From the NCBI RefSeq assembly GCF_000021685.1, contig NC_011959.1:372001-436000 (forward strand): a stretch of 64,000 nt of DNA, given 5' to 3'. The position numbers and the translations under genes were made by a program. The DNA comes from Thermomicrobium roseum DSM 5159. Its GTDB lineage: Bacteria; Chloroflexota; Chloroflexia; Thermomicrobiales; Thermomicrobiaceae. Shown piece by piece: positions 44,518-53,630 of this stretch (position 1 is its first letter; each line of letters starts with the position of its first letter). Under the pieces are notes generated by a model. That model ran no database searches, was not told the DNA's origin, and was given only the letters and a program-made list of their open reading frames with translations.

Positions 44518-45936
44518 ATGGGCGATGAGAAGAGCGCGCCGACGAGGGTCGAGCAGCAGCGACTGCGCGCGCTGCCGTCGGTCTCCTCACTGATCCAGCA
44601 TCCGGCGATCGCACCGTATGCACGAGAAGTCGGGGCGCGGAGCCTGACGCGTCTGGCACAGCTCGTTTTGGAGGAAGCTCGCCAGGCGATCCTGGCTGGC
44701 CGTGCGACCGGTGATGTCGTCGCCGTCCTGCAACGAAGACTCCAAAAGCTGTCCCAGCCGCGCCTCCGCTCGGTGATCAATGCGACCGGCGTCATCATTC
44801 ATACCAACCTCGGCCGGGCGCCGGTGAGCGATGAGGCGGCGCGTGCCATGGCGGAGGTGGCAGGCCGCTACACGGCGCTGGAGATCGAGTTAGAGAGTGG
44901 GCGGCGGGGCGGACGGATGAGCGAACTCAGTCAGCTCCTCTCGCTTCTGACGGGAGCTGAGGCTGGGCTCGTCGTCAACAACAACGCAGCTGCTGTCTTG
45001 CTGGTCTTGAGTACGTTCTGTGCCGGCCGGGCAGTTCTCGTTTCGCGCAGCCAGGCCGTGGAAATCGGAGGCGGTTTCCGGATTCCCGACGTTCTTCGCC
45101 AAAGCGGTGCCCGGCTCGTCGAGGTAGGGACGACCAATCGGACCTACGTCCGCGACTATGCCGAAGCGATCAGCGATGACACGGCGGCGATTCTCTCTGT
45201 CCACTGGAGCAATTTCCGGATCATCGGCTTCACGGTACAACCGGAGCTCGGAGAACTCGCCGAACTCGCTCATGCGCGTGGACTTCTGCTCATCGAGGAC
45301 CTCGGGAGCGGCGCATTGCTCGATACTGCAGCCTATGGGCTCGCCCACGAACCGACTGTCCAAGAAGCGATCGCTGCCGGCGCCGACCTGGTCTGTTTCT
45401 CGGGCGACAAGTTGCTCGGCGGTCCACAGGCAGGCATCATCGTTGGGAGGCGAGAACTCATCGAGCAGGTCGAGCGACACCCGCTGGCGCGTGCGCTCCG
45501 GGCGGACAAGACCGCGTTAGCGGGTACGGCGGTGACTCTTCGACATTACCTGCGTGGGGAAGCGATCGACAAGATTCCTGTCTGGCGCATGATCGCCACA
45601 CCGCTCGCTGCGTTGGAGGCGCGTTGCCAGACCTGGCAATCGGCGCTCCGGGACCTGGTCGAGACGGAGATCGTCGCGACCGATGCGACGGTCGGTGGAG
45701 GATCCTTGCCCGGTGAAACCCTTCCCAGCCGGGCGCTCGCACTGGGGGCAGAAGCGATCGCCGAGGTCGTGCCTGGCCTGACCGTCGAGGAACTCGCGCG
45801 CCGCTTGCGTACTGGCCAGCCGCCTGTCGTGGGGCGAGTCGAAGCCGACCGCCTGCTCCTGGATGCCCGGACAGTCTTGCCAGAGCAAGACGAGGCACTC
45901 GTCGAGGCGCTACGCCGTTCTCTCGCCATCAGTTGA
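44518..45936 (+). CDS. selA: L-seryl-tRNA(Sec) selenium transferase SelA
   Basis: 472 residues, the usual SelA length. N-terminal helical domain, then INATGVIIHTNLGRAPVS and the large PLP domain with VNNNAAAVLLVLSTF, IEDLGSGALLD (cofactor Asp) and FSGDKLLGGPQAGII with the PLP lysine. It converts Ser-tRNA(Sec) to Sec-tRNA(Sec). ATG 44518 has GGCGGAG upstream. selB, selD and tRNA-Sec are not in the window. It sits 21 bases after the tRNA-Pro terminator and its end overlaps dnaG by eight bases in convergent orientation. Confidence 0.94.
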   Translation: MGDEKSAPTRVEQQRLRALPSVSSLIQHPAIAPYAREVGARSLTRLAQLVLEEARQAILAGRATGDVVAVLQRRLQKLSQPRLRSVINATGVIIHTNLGRAPVSDEAARAMAEVAGRYTALEIELESGRRGGRMSELSQLLSLLTGAEAGLVVNNNAAAVLLVLSTFCAGRAVLVSRSQAVEIGGGFRIPDVLRQSGARLVEVGTTNRTYVRDYAEAISDDTAAILSVHWSNFRIIGFTVQPELGELAELAHARGLLLIEDLGSGALLDTAAYGLAHEPTVQEAIAAGADLVCFSGDKLLGGPQAGIIVGRRELIEQVERHPLARALRADKTALAGTAVTLRHYLRGEAIDKIPVWRMIATPLAALEARCQTWQSALRDLVETEIVATDATVGGGSLPGETLPSRALALGAEAIAEVVPGLTVEELARRLRTGQPPVVGRVEADRLLLDARTVLPEQDEALVEALRRSLAIS

Positions 45937-47779
45937 CCGGATCCCGCGTATCGCGGAAATAGGGGCTGCGTTCCGGATAGAACTCGGGGAAGCGCTGCTT
46001 GAGCGCTTCGATCAACTCCAACGCACGCCGGAGTTCGTCCCGGTCTCCCCGCTCTTCGGCATCGCGAACCTCGCTCAAGAGCGAACGCAACCGCTCGTCG
46101 TGACGTTCGCGACGGAGCCTGCGAAAGGCTTCCCGGATAGCCTGGCGAGCGAGCGGCACGGGGAGGTCGGGTTGTGTCGCGAATCGCTGGCGCAGCTGGC
46201 CGATGTCGTCCCGGAGATCCTCGGCTAGCGCTGCGTCGTCGAGCGGTTGACCGGCGAGGAGCAGGCTGACGAGTTCGCGATAACGGGCATCGGTGATCGA
46301 CTCCAGGTCGATTTCGCCGACCAGATGGGCTGCTGCCTCGGGATAGCGTAGGAGAAGGCCGACGAATTGCTGCTCGGTGGAGAGCGGCCGAAGGATTGCC
46401 GCTGCTGTCGTCTTGGGTGAGGGTTCTCGAGTCGGTTGGCGTCGGAGCGAGGCGAGAAGGCGTCGAACCGTCTCTTCAGGCAGACGCAGCCGGGCCGCAA
46501 CCGAACGCGTGTAGAGATCGACCTGAACCAGGTCGCCGAGTTCGAGGAGGAGCGGGGCGATGCGTTGGAGCAACGCGGTGGCCGCTCGAGGATTCGCGGG
46601 AGGCTGCTCACCGAGGAGCACGTCCAAGTAGTAATCGACGAGCGGCACTGCATGGGCGAGCGCTTCGTCCCAACGGGTGCGATCTTGCCGGATGAGGTCG
46701 TCGGGGTCGAGGCCCTCCGGGAGCACCACGACGGCGAGTTCGACATCCAGGGTGCGCTCGAAGCGAATGAGTTGGCGGGGATCGACGACGGCACGCTCTC
46801 CCTCGGCGAGAGCGTGGCGAAGCAGCTCCAATCCACGCAAGGTCGCCTGGCGTCCGGCGACATCGGCATCGAGCGCGAGCAGGATACGCTCGGCGAGACG
46901 GCGGAGGTGTCTCCCCTGCCGCTCGGTCAAGGCGGTGCCGAGCGAGGCGACGGTGTTCGAGTAGCCGAACTGATGCGCTGTGATCGCATCCAGATAGCCT
47001 TCGACCACGATTGCGGTACGCTGCTGGCGAATCGACTCCTCGGCGAGATCGATCGCGTACAGCACACTTCCTTTGTCGAACAGTGGGGTTTGTGGCGAGT
47101 TGAGGTATTTGGGTTGTGCCTCGCCCAACGTGCGTCCTCCGAAGCCGAGGATGGTACCGTGTCGGTCTCGGATGGGGAAGATGAGTCGGTTGCGGAAGCG
47201 GTCTACGAGAGAGCCATCGTCTCGGCGCACGACGAGGCCGGCAGTGACGAGTTCCTCCGGTCCGGCACCGTGCTGAGAGAGGTAACGGGCGAGTGCACTG
47301 GGCGCATCGGGTGCGTAGCCGAGCCCGAAGCGCTCGGCGGTAGGGCGATCGATACCGCGCCGTTCGAGGTAGGAACGCGCTGCCTCACCGAACGATGTCC
47401 CCCACAGCACGTGCGCGAACCATGCCGCGGCCAAGCGATTCAGTTCGGCCAGTCGGCGACGCTGCTCGTCTTCGGCACGTTCCTCCGGTCGGGGTGGCGA
47501 GAGCGTGATCCCTGCCCGCTCGGCCAGTCGCTCGAGGGCATCGCGGAAGTCGAGTTGCTCGATGCGCATCAGGAAACTGATCGCGTCACCGCTCGCCCCA
47601 CAGCCGAAGCAATAGAACGATTGCGTTTCGGGAAAAACATAAAAAGAGGGGGTTTTCTCCTGGTGAAAAGGACAAAGGGCCTTGAAGTTTTTCCCGGCTT
47701 TGCGCAGCTGGATGTACCCGCCGATCAGGTCGACGATATCGATGGCTTCTCGGACTCGTTCGACGTCCTGGCGTCCCAT
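45929..47779 (-). CDS. dnaG: DNA primase DnaG
   Basis: 616 residues. Zinc-binding CHC2 domain with CPFHQEKTPSF and YCFGCGASGD (residues about 36-67), then the catalytic core with GYLDAITAHQFGYSN, ILLALDADVAGRQATLRG (toprim Asp-x-Asp) and GLDPDDLIR, and a helicase-binding helical tail. It makes RNA primers at the replication fork. ATG 47779 has no strong ribosome site (GGATAG), and only four bases separate it from the stop of the dGTPase-like gene, so coupling is likely. Confidence 0.95.
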   Translation of the reverse strand: MGRQDVERVREAIDIVDLIGGYIQLRKAGKNFKALCPFHQEKTPSFYVFPETQSFYCFGCGASGDAISFLMRIEQLDFRDALERLAERAGITLSPPRPEERAEDEQRRRLAELNRLAAAWFAHVLWGTSFGEAARSYLERRGIDRPTAERFGLGYAPDAPSALARYLSQHGAGPEELVTAGLVVRRDDGSLVDRFRNRLIFPIRDRHGTILGFGGRTLGEAQPKYLNSPQTPLFDKGSVLYAIDLAEESIRQQRTAIVVEGYLDAITAHQFGYSNTVASLGTALTERQGRHLRRLAERILLALDADVAGRQATLRGLELLRHALAEGERAVVDPRQLIRFERTLDVELAVVVLPEGLDPDDLIRQDRTRWDEALAHAVPLVDYYLDVLLGEQPPANPRAATALLQRIAPLLLELGDLVQVDLYTRSVAARLRLPEETVRRLLASLRRQPTREPSPKTTAAAILRPLSTEQQFVGLLLRYPEAAAHLVGEIDLESITDARYRELVSLLLAGQPLDDAALAEDLRDDIGQLRQRFATQPDLPVPLARQAIREAFRRLRRERHDERLRSLLSEVRDAEERGDRDELRRALELIEALKQRFPEFYPERSPYFRDTRDPVN

Positions 47780-47783
47780 CGAT

Positions 47784-48854
47784 CTATCCGAGGAATGTCC
47801 AAAAGCGCGGTAGCCAGATCGCTTCGAAGCAAGCGAGCGCGTAGCGATCCGTCATGCTCGCGACGTAATCAGCAGCGATGCGTTCGACCGACTCGTTCTC
47901 GAGCATCTGGCGGAACGTGGCTGGCATCTCGTCCGGATGCGTGACGAAGTGCTCGAAGAGGAACTGGATGATCCGCTCCGCCTTTCGCGTCTCTTCCAAC
48001 CGGTTGAGTGGCTCGTAGACGCGCTCGAACAGGAAGCGACGCAACTGATTGGCTGCTCTTTCCATCTCCGGCGACAGACGAATGACTGGTTGGCCAGGAG
48101 TGCACTCGTCGAGCAGGGGAGCAGAGGTCGCGACGACATCGGCGACGAGACGATGGATCCGCTCTCCGTGCGTTCGTCCGAGCGTGTCGAGCACGTCCGC
48201 TGGGGCATCGGTCAAGGTGATCATGCCCGCGCGAAGGGCGTCGTCGAGATCGTGATTGATGTAGGCGATACCGTCGCTGATCTTGACCACTTGTCCTTCC
48301 GGCGTCGAAGGCCAGCCGGCGATTGGGCTACTGATACTTTCTATCGTCTTCGAGTGACGCAGGATACCGTCCCGCACTTGCTCGGTCAGGTTGAGCCCTT
48401 GGCCATCGCGCTCCAAACGATCGACGACTCGCAAGCTCTGTTCATTGTGGCGAAAACCGGGAAAAACAGCGGCGAGAGCACGCTCGCCGGTGTGACCGAA
48501 CGGCGTATGACCTAGATCGTGAGCGAGGCCGATCGCTTCGATGAGATCCTCGTTGAGGCGGAGTGCACGGCCAATCGTCCGAGCGATTTGTGTGACTTCG
48601 AGCGTGTGTGTCAAACGGGTCCGGTAGTGATCCCCGGGTGGTGCGATGAACACTTGTGTCTTGTGCTTGAGACGGCGGAATGCTTTCGAATGAATGACCC
48701 GATCACGATCGCGTTGATAGGGCGTGCGGAACGGGCATTCCGGCTCCGGTTGCTGACGCTTGGCGTGCCGACTGGACGTGGCCCGCGGATGCAGCCACTT
48801 CGCTTCTCGCTCCTCCAAGAGGAAGCGTATGGTCGGCAGAGCCGTCTCTTCCAT
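47784..48854 (-). CDS. dGTP triphosphohydrolase-like HD protein
   Basis: 356 residues with the HD-domain metal site: HTLEVTQIARTIGRAL, GLAHDLGHTPFGHTGE, and a late Asp in KISDGIAYINHDLDDAL. RDRVIHSKAFRRLKHKTQVF is typical of the Dgt group. It probably hydrolyses dGTP or other dNTPs to the nucleoside and tripolyphosphate. ATG 48854 is preferred (AAGGTG nine bases upstream); an in-frame GTG at 48866 is possible. Forms an operon with dnaG. Confidence 0.88.
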   Translation of the reverse strand: MEETALPTIRFLLEEREAKWLHPRATSSRHAKRQQPEPECPFRTPYQRDRDRVIHSKAFRRLKHKTQVFIAPPGDHYRTRLTHTLEVTQIARTIGRALRLNEDLIEAIGLAHDLGHTPFGHTGERALAAVFPGFRHNEQSLRVVDRLERDGQGLNLTEQVRDGILRHSKTIESISSPIAGWPSTPEGQVVKISDGIAYINHDLDDALRAGMITLTDAPADVLDTLGRTHGERIHRLVADVVATSAPLLDECTPGQPVIRLSPEMERAANQLRRFLFERVYEPLNRLEETRKAERIIQFLFEHFVTHPDEMPATFRQMLENESVERIAADYVASMTDRYALACFEAIWLPRFWTFLG

Positions 48855-48936
48855 CTCGTCGCGCACCTTCCTGGTGAGAGAGTGTACGAACGCTGTCCGT
48901 GCTCTGCCAGCCCACTTCTTATCGTTCGGAGAAGAG

Positions 48937-48964
48937 CGAGCCCCCGGCGCAACACGGGGGCTCG
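48937..48964 (-). terminator. hairpin after the LigM-like gene
   Basis: Perfect 10-bp stem (48937-48946 with 48955-48964), 8-base loop, about 33 bases past the stop codon, followed by CTCTTCTCC, a poor T-run. Confidence 0.6.
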
Positions 48965-48996
48965 TGGCGAGACTCGGTTGGCGTCGTACGCGTCCG

Positions 48997-50406
48997 TTAC
49001 GACCGGCGGGCGCGGGCGACTTGCTCGCGATAGCGGCGGGCTGGTTCCGCGTAGGGGGCGGGACCGACCGTCACCCACACCTCAGTCTGCACGTGCCGCT
49101 CGACCGACGGCTTACGCGAACCCCCGTTCGGCTCTCCCCAGACCACGCGCAGTCGCGTCCCCTCCTGGGCATACTCCGAGCGCACCGTCGCCAGCGAGAG
49201 CACCCGCTCCTCGTTCGAGGAGAAGCCGGTGAACATCGCAAAGCCGACGACTTCTCCAGCATCGTTGAGGACAGCGTCGTACATCCAAGTCGCGTACTGG
49301 GCCAAGGGGAGATCGAAGTACTTGTAGCGCTGGCCCTTGGGGTGCGTGACGAGACTGCTGATGACGCGCGCGGCCTCGTCCGGATCCCAGACCAGCGTCA
49401 CCTTCTTGCGGTGTGGCTGGTCCTTGAGCCGCTCGAGGGCGGCTCGGCCGACGAAGTCGTGATCGAACTTGATCAGGCGACCATACCCCAGATCCCACGG
49501 GGTCAGGTAGTAGTCTTCGATCCGGGGACTGACGAAACTTCCACCCAGCGAGCCGATCGCTTCGTAGGCCGTCGCGGGGAGCCACCGCCGGTAGGCCTCG
49601 AGCGCCGGACTGGTGTAGATCGCCGGCAGCGGATTGGGAATCCAGCCGGATTCCAATGTGTTGGTCGCATAGGCGCGGCTACCGACATGGCGGATGCCGA
49701 ACTCCTTGCCGGCTTCGAGGATGGCGGCCTTGACGGCGGGGCCATCGGCGAAATCGCCGAAGAACTCAGCGCCGGCCACCCCGCTCATGCCGTGGTGGAG
49801 GAGGCTGACGCGCTTGCCGGCGATCGAGACGCGGGTGAAGTGGAAGAAGGGGAGGTCGGGTGGGGGGCCGCCGAGCAGTTTCTCGAGGAGCATGGGGGCG
49901 TTGGGGCCCTGGATCTGGAAGCGGAAGGTCTTGCGCGGCTTGTGGGGATCGGTGACCGACCACTCGTCACGCTCGAAGGAGACGGCGGCACCGCTGGTCG
50001 CGGCGTGGAACTGGACCCAGTTATGGACAGAGGGGCGGCCGACCAGCTGGAAAGTACCGTCCTCCAGGTAGAAGAGGATGACGTCGCCGATGACGTACCC
50101 CTCGGGGGAGACGGGGACGTACTGCTTGGCCTGCCCGGGCTGGAAGCCCTCGAAGGAGTTGATGCCGAGCTGGCGGAGGAGGGCGAAGGCATCGGGACCA
50201 CGCAGGAAAAGGTCCGTCATGTGGTAGGAGAGGTCGAAGAGGCAGACGGTATCCCGCCAGGCGTGCTGTTCGTCCCGCCAGTTGGTGAACTCAGGGGGGA
50301 CGACGGGGTAGACCCGGGCGCCGGTCGGGTTGTGGTAGAGCAACTCCTGCACGCTCGGTGCGCGCTCCAGTACCTCCTGCAGCGTGCGCGGTGTTTCGCT
50401 GGTCAT
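48997..50406 (-). CDS. folate-dependent aminomethyltransferase / O-demethylase family protein (GcvT/LigM/DmdA type)
   Basis: 469 residues, the length of LigM-type demethylases rather than GcvT. Aminomethyltransferase fold with VCLFDLSYHMTDLFLRGP, FQIQGPNAPMLLEKLL, HHGMSGVAGAEFFG and the C-terminal FTGFSSNEERVLSLATV. It probably transfers a methyl or methylene group from a small substrate to tetrahydrofolate. No substrate can be assigned. ATG 50406 follows GGGAGG at ten bases. It is a single gene with its own promoter and a folded 5' leader. Confidence 0.85.
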   Translation of the reverse strand: MTSETPRTLQEVLERAPSVQELLYHNPTGARVYPVVPPEFTNWRDEQHAWRDTVCLFDLSYHMTDLFLRGPDAFALLRQLGINSFEGFQPGQAKQYVPVSPEGYVIGDVILFYLEDGTFQLVGRPSVHNWVQFHAATSGAAVSFERDEWSVTDPHKPRKTFRFQIQGPNAPMLLEKLLGGPPPDLPFFHFTRVSIAGKRVSLLHHGMSGVAGAEFFGDFADGPAVKAAILEAGKEFGIRHVGSRAYATNTLESGWIPNPLPAIYTSPALEAYRRWLPATAYEAIGSLGGSFVSPRIEDYYLTPWDLGYGRLIKFDHDFVGRAALERLKDQPHRKKVTLVWDPDEAARVISSLVTHPKGQRYKYFDLPLAQYATWMYDAVLNDAGEVVGFAMFTGFSSNEERVLSLATVRSEYAQEGTRLRVVWGEPNGGSRKPSVERHVQTEVWVTVGPAPYAEPARRYREQVARARRS

Positions 50407-50452
50407 GAAAGCGATCCTCCCTCGCTGTTCGGGTCTCCGTGCCAACCGCACT

Positions 50453-50509
50453 CAGAGAGAGGGGACTCGGTCCAGTGAACTGGACAGCCTTCCCCCGAGC
50501 TGCTCTCTG
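50453..50509 (-). ncRNA. folded 5' leader of the LigM-like gene
   Basis: Three nested helices: CAGAGAG/CTCTCTG (50503-50509 with 50453-50459), CTCGG/CCGAG (50495-50499 with 50466-50470) and TCCAGT/ACTGGA (50479-50484 with 50471-50476), with internal loops between. Starts about five bases after the predicted transcription start and ends 46 bases before the ATG. A cis-regulatory RNA of unknown class, or a 5' mRNA-protecting hairpin. Confidence 0.5.
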
Positions 50510-50520
50510 TGCTATGGGGC

Positions 50521-50549
50521 AGTCTAAGGGTTTAGCCATAACTGGACAA
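50521..50549 (-). promoter_or_regulatory. promoter of the LigM-like gene
   Basis: TTGTCC (50544-50549), 17-base spacer, TAGACT (50521-50526); start near 50514. The rest of the 50550-50785 divergent region holds only an extended -10 (TGGTATGCT, 50741-50749) for the plus-strand gene. Confidence 0.7.
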
Positions 50550-50785
50550 GAGTTGTGTTCGTCTATGCTGAACGAGGAAGGCGGCGATGGTCGCGGATCG
50601 TGGCTGCCGAGCTTCCCACGCTCGTATAGGGCCTGGTTCGGCGGTGCTCGGGCCGCTCTGAGCGAGAGGGTAGTCGGAGGAGGGCGACCAGTGCTGGCAG
50701 AAACGCCTGAAGGTCCTGTGGGGAAGTCGGAATCGGTCAGTGGTATGCTGGAAATGTGTTGCTGGGTGCGGTGAGGAACGCACTG

Positions 50786-51045
50786 ATGAATGTCTTCGTT
50801 TGCCCGAAGTGCTTCGGACGGATGACGATAGTCGAGCGGCATCGAGTGGTATTCGAGCGGTGCACGGAGTGCGGTGGAATCTTTCTCCACCGTGGGGGCT
50901 CGAGCAGGTGATCCGTGGGGAAACCCAGTACTATAAGCGCCAGGCAGTACGTGATGGCGAGGAGAACGCATTCGAGAAGCGACGTGATGACCGGCGCAAG
51001 AGGAAGTTCCGGCACTTCTTGGAAGAGTTCCTCGAGTTCGATTGA
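50786..51045 (+). pseudogene. zinc-ribbon (zf-TFIIB-like) protein gene with apparent one-base frameshift
   Basis: ATG 50786 follows GAGGAA. The first frame gives a zinc ribbon CPKCFGRM...CTECGGIFLHRGG and stops at 50911 after 41 codons. In the next frame the expected family continuation, LEQVIRGETQYYKRQ..., runs to TGA 51045 with a charged helix and an FLEEFLEFD end like relatives of this family. One extra G in the five-G run at 50894-50898 would join them into one protein of about 86 residues. It is a sequencing error, a real loss of function, or slippage. It directly precedes uvrC. Confidence 0.7.
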
Positions 51046-51053
51046 CCCTCGAC

Positions 51054-52919
51054 ATGGTGCGTGACATGCGCAAGACATCAGAGCAAGTTATCCAGGAGCG
51101 GCTCGCCGCTCTCGAACCAGCTCCCGGCGTTTATCTCATGAAGGATGCACAAGGCCGCGTGATCTACGTGGGCAAGGCGAGTTCGCTCCGCCAGCGACTG
51201 CGTTCGTATTTCAGTTCCCACTCGAGCATGGATGCAAAGACGCGGGAACTCGTCTCGCAGATTGCGGACTTCGAGGTGATCCGTACCGACACCCCGACCG
51301 AGGCGCTCATTCTCGAGAACGAGTTGATCAAGCGCTACCGGCCTCGCTTCAACATCATGTTGCGCGATGACAAGACGTATCCATTCATCCGGATCACCAA
51401 CGAGCCGTTCCCGCGCGTGATCGCTACCCGCCGTATCGTGCGCGATGGAAGTCGCTACTTCGGCCCCTATCCGAGCGCTGGTGCGGTGCATCGCACGCTC
51501 GACCTTCTCAAGCGTCTTTTCCCGTATCGTGCCTGTGACATCGAGATTACCGGGACCGCTTCCCGGGCGTGCCTCTACTATCACATTGGTCGTTGTGCTG
51601 GGCCCTGTATCGGAGCGGTCTCGCAGGAAGAGTATCGTGGCATCATCGACAACGTCGTCCTCTTTCTCGAGGGACGGGCTGAGGCTGTGGTCGCACGCCT
51701 TCAGGCGGCGATGGAGGAAGCGGCGGAGCGCTTGGAGTTCGAGCGGGCCGCACGGATTCGTGACGAGTTACGTGCGATCCAGCATGTCCTGCAACAGCAG
51801 AAGATCGTGACCGGTACAGACGAGTCGTTCGATGTCCTCGCGGTTGCTCAGAGTGCGGGCGGTGATGCCTGTGTGCAGATCGGGTTCGTCCGCAACGGCA
51901 AGTTGCTCGGTTCCGAGCATTACTTGATGGTCGGTGCCCGCATCGACGATCCTCCTGGAGCGATCCTGACGTCGTTCGTTCAACAGTACTATGCTCAGGC
52001 CTCGACCGTTCCCCCGGAACTCGTCCTGCAGCATCCCCTGGACGATGGAGAAACGATCGCCGCGTGGCTCGCTGCTCGGCGCGATGGACCGGTACGGCTG
52101 ACCGTTCCCGATGACGGGTTTCGCCGGGAACTCGTCGAGATGATCGCCAAGAGTGCAGTGCAGAACCTGGAGCAACATCGCGTGCGCTGGCTCAACGACG
52201 AGCAACGAACGACGCTCGCTCTCGAGGAACTGGCCGATGCGCTGGGTATGGATCGTTTGCCTCGGCGGATCGAGTGTTTCGATGTCTCGCAGCTACAGGG
52301 AACGAATGTCGTCGCGAGCATGGTGGTATTCGAGCATGGTAAGCCGAAGAAGAGCGATTATCGGAAGTTTCAGATCAAGACGGTCGAAGGGCAGGACGAC
52401 TACGCTGCGCTGCGTGAAGCAGTCCTGCGTCGTTATCGTCGCGCGCTCTCGGCCGAGCAGACGGAAGCGTGGCAGGCCTTGCCGGATCTCGTGCTGATCG
52501 ATGGTGGAAAAGGGCAGCTCAGTGCGGCGCGCGAGGCGCTCGTTGAACTCGGACTCGATCTTCCCATCGCAGCATTGGCCAAGGAGCACGAGGAACTGTA
52601 CATACCGGATCAGAGTGAGCCGATCGTGCTGCCGCGCGACTCGCAAGCGCTCTTCCTCGTCCAACGGGTTCGGGACGAGGCGCATCGCTTTGCCGTCACC
52701 TTTCACCGGGCCCGCCGGACGCGCTCGACGATCCGCTCGCTACTGGACGAGATTCCGGGGATCGGTCCGCGGCGGCGTCGCGAGCTGCTGCGACGGTTCG
52801 GATCGGTCGAGGGAATACGCCAGGCGAGCATCGAGGAGATCGCCGCAGTCCCTGGCATCAGCCGTGCCTTAGCTGAGCGGATCAAGAAGGAGCTCGATGA
52901 GGCGAGGGCGCCGCGATGA
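51054..52919 (+). CDS. uvrC: excinuclease ABC subunit C
   Basis: About 621 residues. GIY-YIG nuclease domain (PGVYLMKDAQGRVIYVGKA, with IRTDTPTEALILENELIKRYRP), UVR domain contacting UvrB (RLEFERAARIRDELRAI), the RNase H-like second nuclease (ECFDVSQLQGTNVVASMVVF), and two helix-hairpin-helix motifs at the end (IPGIGPRRRRELLRRFGSVEGI). It makes both cuts in nucleotide excision repair. The exact start is uncertain: TTG 51042 and ATG 51066 are alternatives; it is coupled to the preceding zinc-ribbon gene. Confidence 0.95.
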   Translation: MVRDMRKTSEQVIQERLAALEPAPGVYLMKDAQGRVIYVGKASSLRQRLRSYFSSHSSMDAKTRELVSQIADFEVIRTDTPTEALILENELIKRYRPRFNIMLRDDKTYPFIRITNEPFPRVIATRRIVRDGSRYFGPYPSAGAVHRTLDLLKRLFPYRACDIEITGTASRACLYYHIGRCAGPCIGAVSQEEYRGIIDNVVLFLEGRAEAVVARLQAAMEEAAERLEFERAARIRDELRAIQHVLQQQKIVTGTDESFDVLAVAQSAGGDACVQIGFVRNGKLLGSEHYLMVGARIDDPPGAILTSFVQQYYAQASTVPPELVLQHPLDDGETIAAWLAARRDGPVRLTVPDDGFRRELVEMIAKSAVQNLEQHRVRWLNDEQRTTLALEELADALGMDRLPRRIECFDVSQLQGTNVVASMVVFEHGKPKKSDYRKFQIKTVEGQDDYAALREAVLRRYRRALSAEQTEAWQALPDLVLIDGGKGQLSAAREALVELGLDLPIAALAKEHEELYIPDQSEPIVLPRDSQALFLVQRVRDEAHRFAVTFHRARRTRSTIRSLLDEIPGIGPRRRRELLRRFGSVEGIRQASIEEIAAVPGISRALAERIKKELDEARAPR

Positions 52920-53545
52920 AGGTTCTCCGAGCAGACGAACCAGGTTCGGTCGAAATCGCGGCACAGGTACTCCGCGAGGGTGGTTTGGTCGTTTTTCCGA
53001 CCGATACGGTCTATGGGGTGGGTGCTGTCGTCGATCGCCCGGACGCAGTAGCTCGTCTCTATGTCGCGAAGGGGCGGCCGCTCGATAAGCCGATTCCAGT
53101 ACTGATCGCGGACCTGGATCAGTTGGAAAAGCTGGCGCGAGAAGTGACTCCGGAAGTCCAGCTGCTCGCGCAACACTTCTGGCCAGGGGCACTGACGATC
53201 GTGGTTCCAGCCCAGCCGTGGTTGCCGCGGGAAATCGTCCGCGAGACGGGCGCTGTTGGGCTCCGCATGCCGGACCATCCGGTCGCACTGGGAATCATCA
53301 GTGGGGCAGGTGGTGCGGTTGCCACGACGTCGGCGAATCGTTCGGGAGAGCGAGAAGCCTGCACGGTCGAGGAAGCGATCGGTGCGCTCGGTGATGCGGT
53401 CGATCTCTACATCGATGGTGGGAGAACACCAGGTGGTATACCGTCGACCGTCGTGGCATTTGAGGGGAGCAGACTCGTCGTGCTGCGCCGCGGGGCACTG
53501 CCGGTCGAAGTGATCGAGGAGGTTCTTCGCTCGCGTTCACACTGA
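52916..53545 (+). CDS. tsaC: threonylcarbamoyl-AMP synthase TsaC/YrdC
   Basis: 209 residues, single YrdC domain (no Sua5 extension). LREGGLVVFPTDTVYGVGA, KGRPLDKPIPVLI, HFWPGALTIVVPA and ATTSANRSGE are the family motifs. It makes the threonylcarbamoyl adenylate used for t6A at position 37 of ANN-reading tRNAs. It overlaps uvrC by four bases (ATGA). Confidence 0.93.
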   Translation: MKVLRADEPGSVEIAAQVLREGGLVVFPTDTVYGVGAVVDRPDAVARLYVAKGRPLDKPIPVLIADLDQLEKLAREVTPEVQLLAQHFWPGALTIVVPAQPWLPREIVRETGAVGLRMPDHPVALGIISGAGGAVATTSANRSGEREACTVEEAIGALGDAVDLYIDGGRTPGGIPSTVVAFEGSRLVVLRRGALPVEVIEEVLRSRSH

Positions 53546-53630
53546 ATTCAGCAAACTGGCGAGAGGATGGGAGAAACTCGTTCTCGACAACGAGATGACT
53601 ATGCTGTGACGGGTTGAGGGGAGGGCATGG

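Noticed and set aside
53579..53618. Inverted repeat CTCGTT/AACGAG and TATGCT upstream of the GT28 gene as a promoter
   Set aside because: The stem is short and the -35 position does not match; not enough to call.
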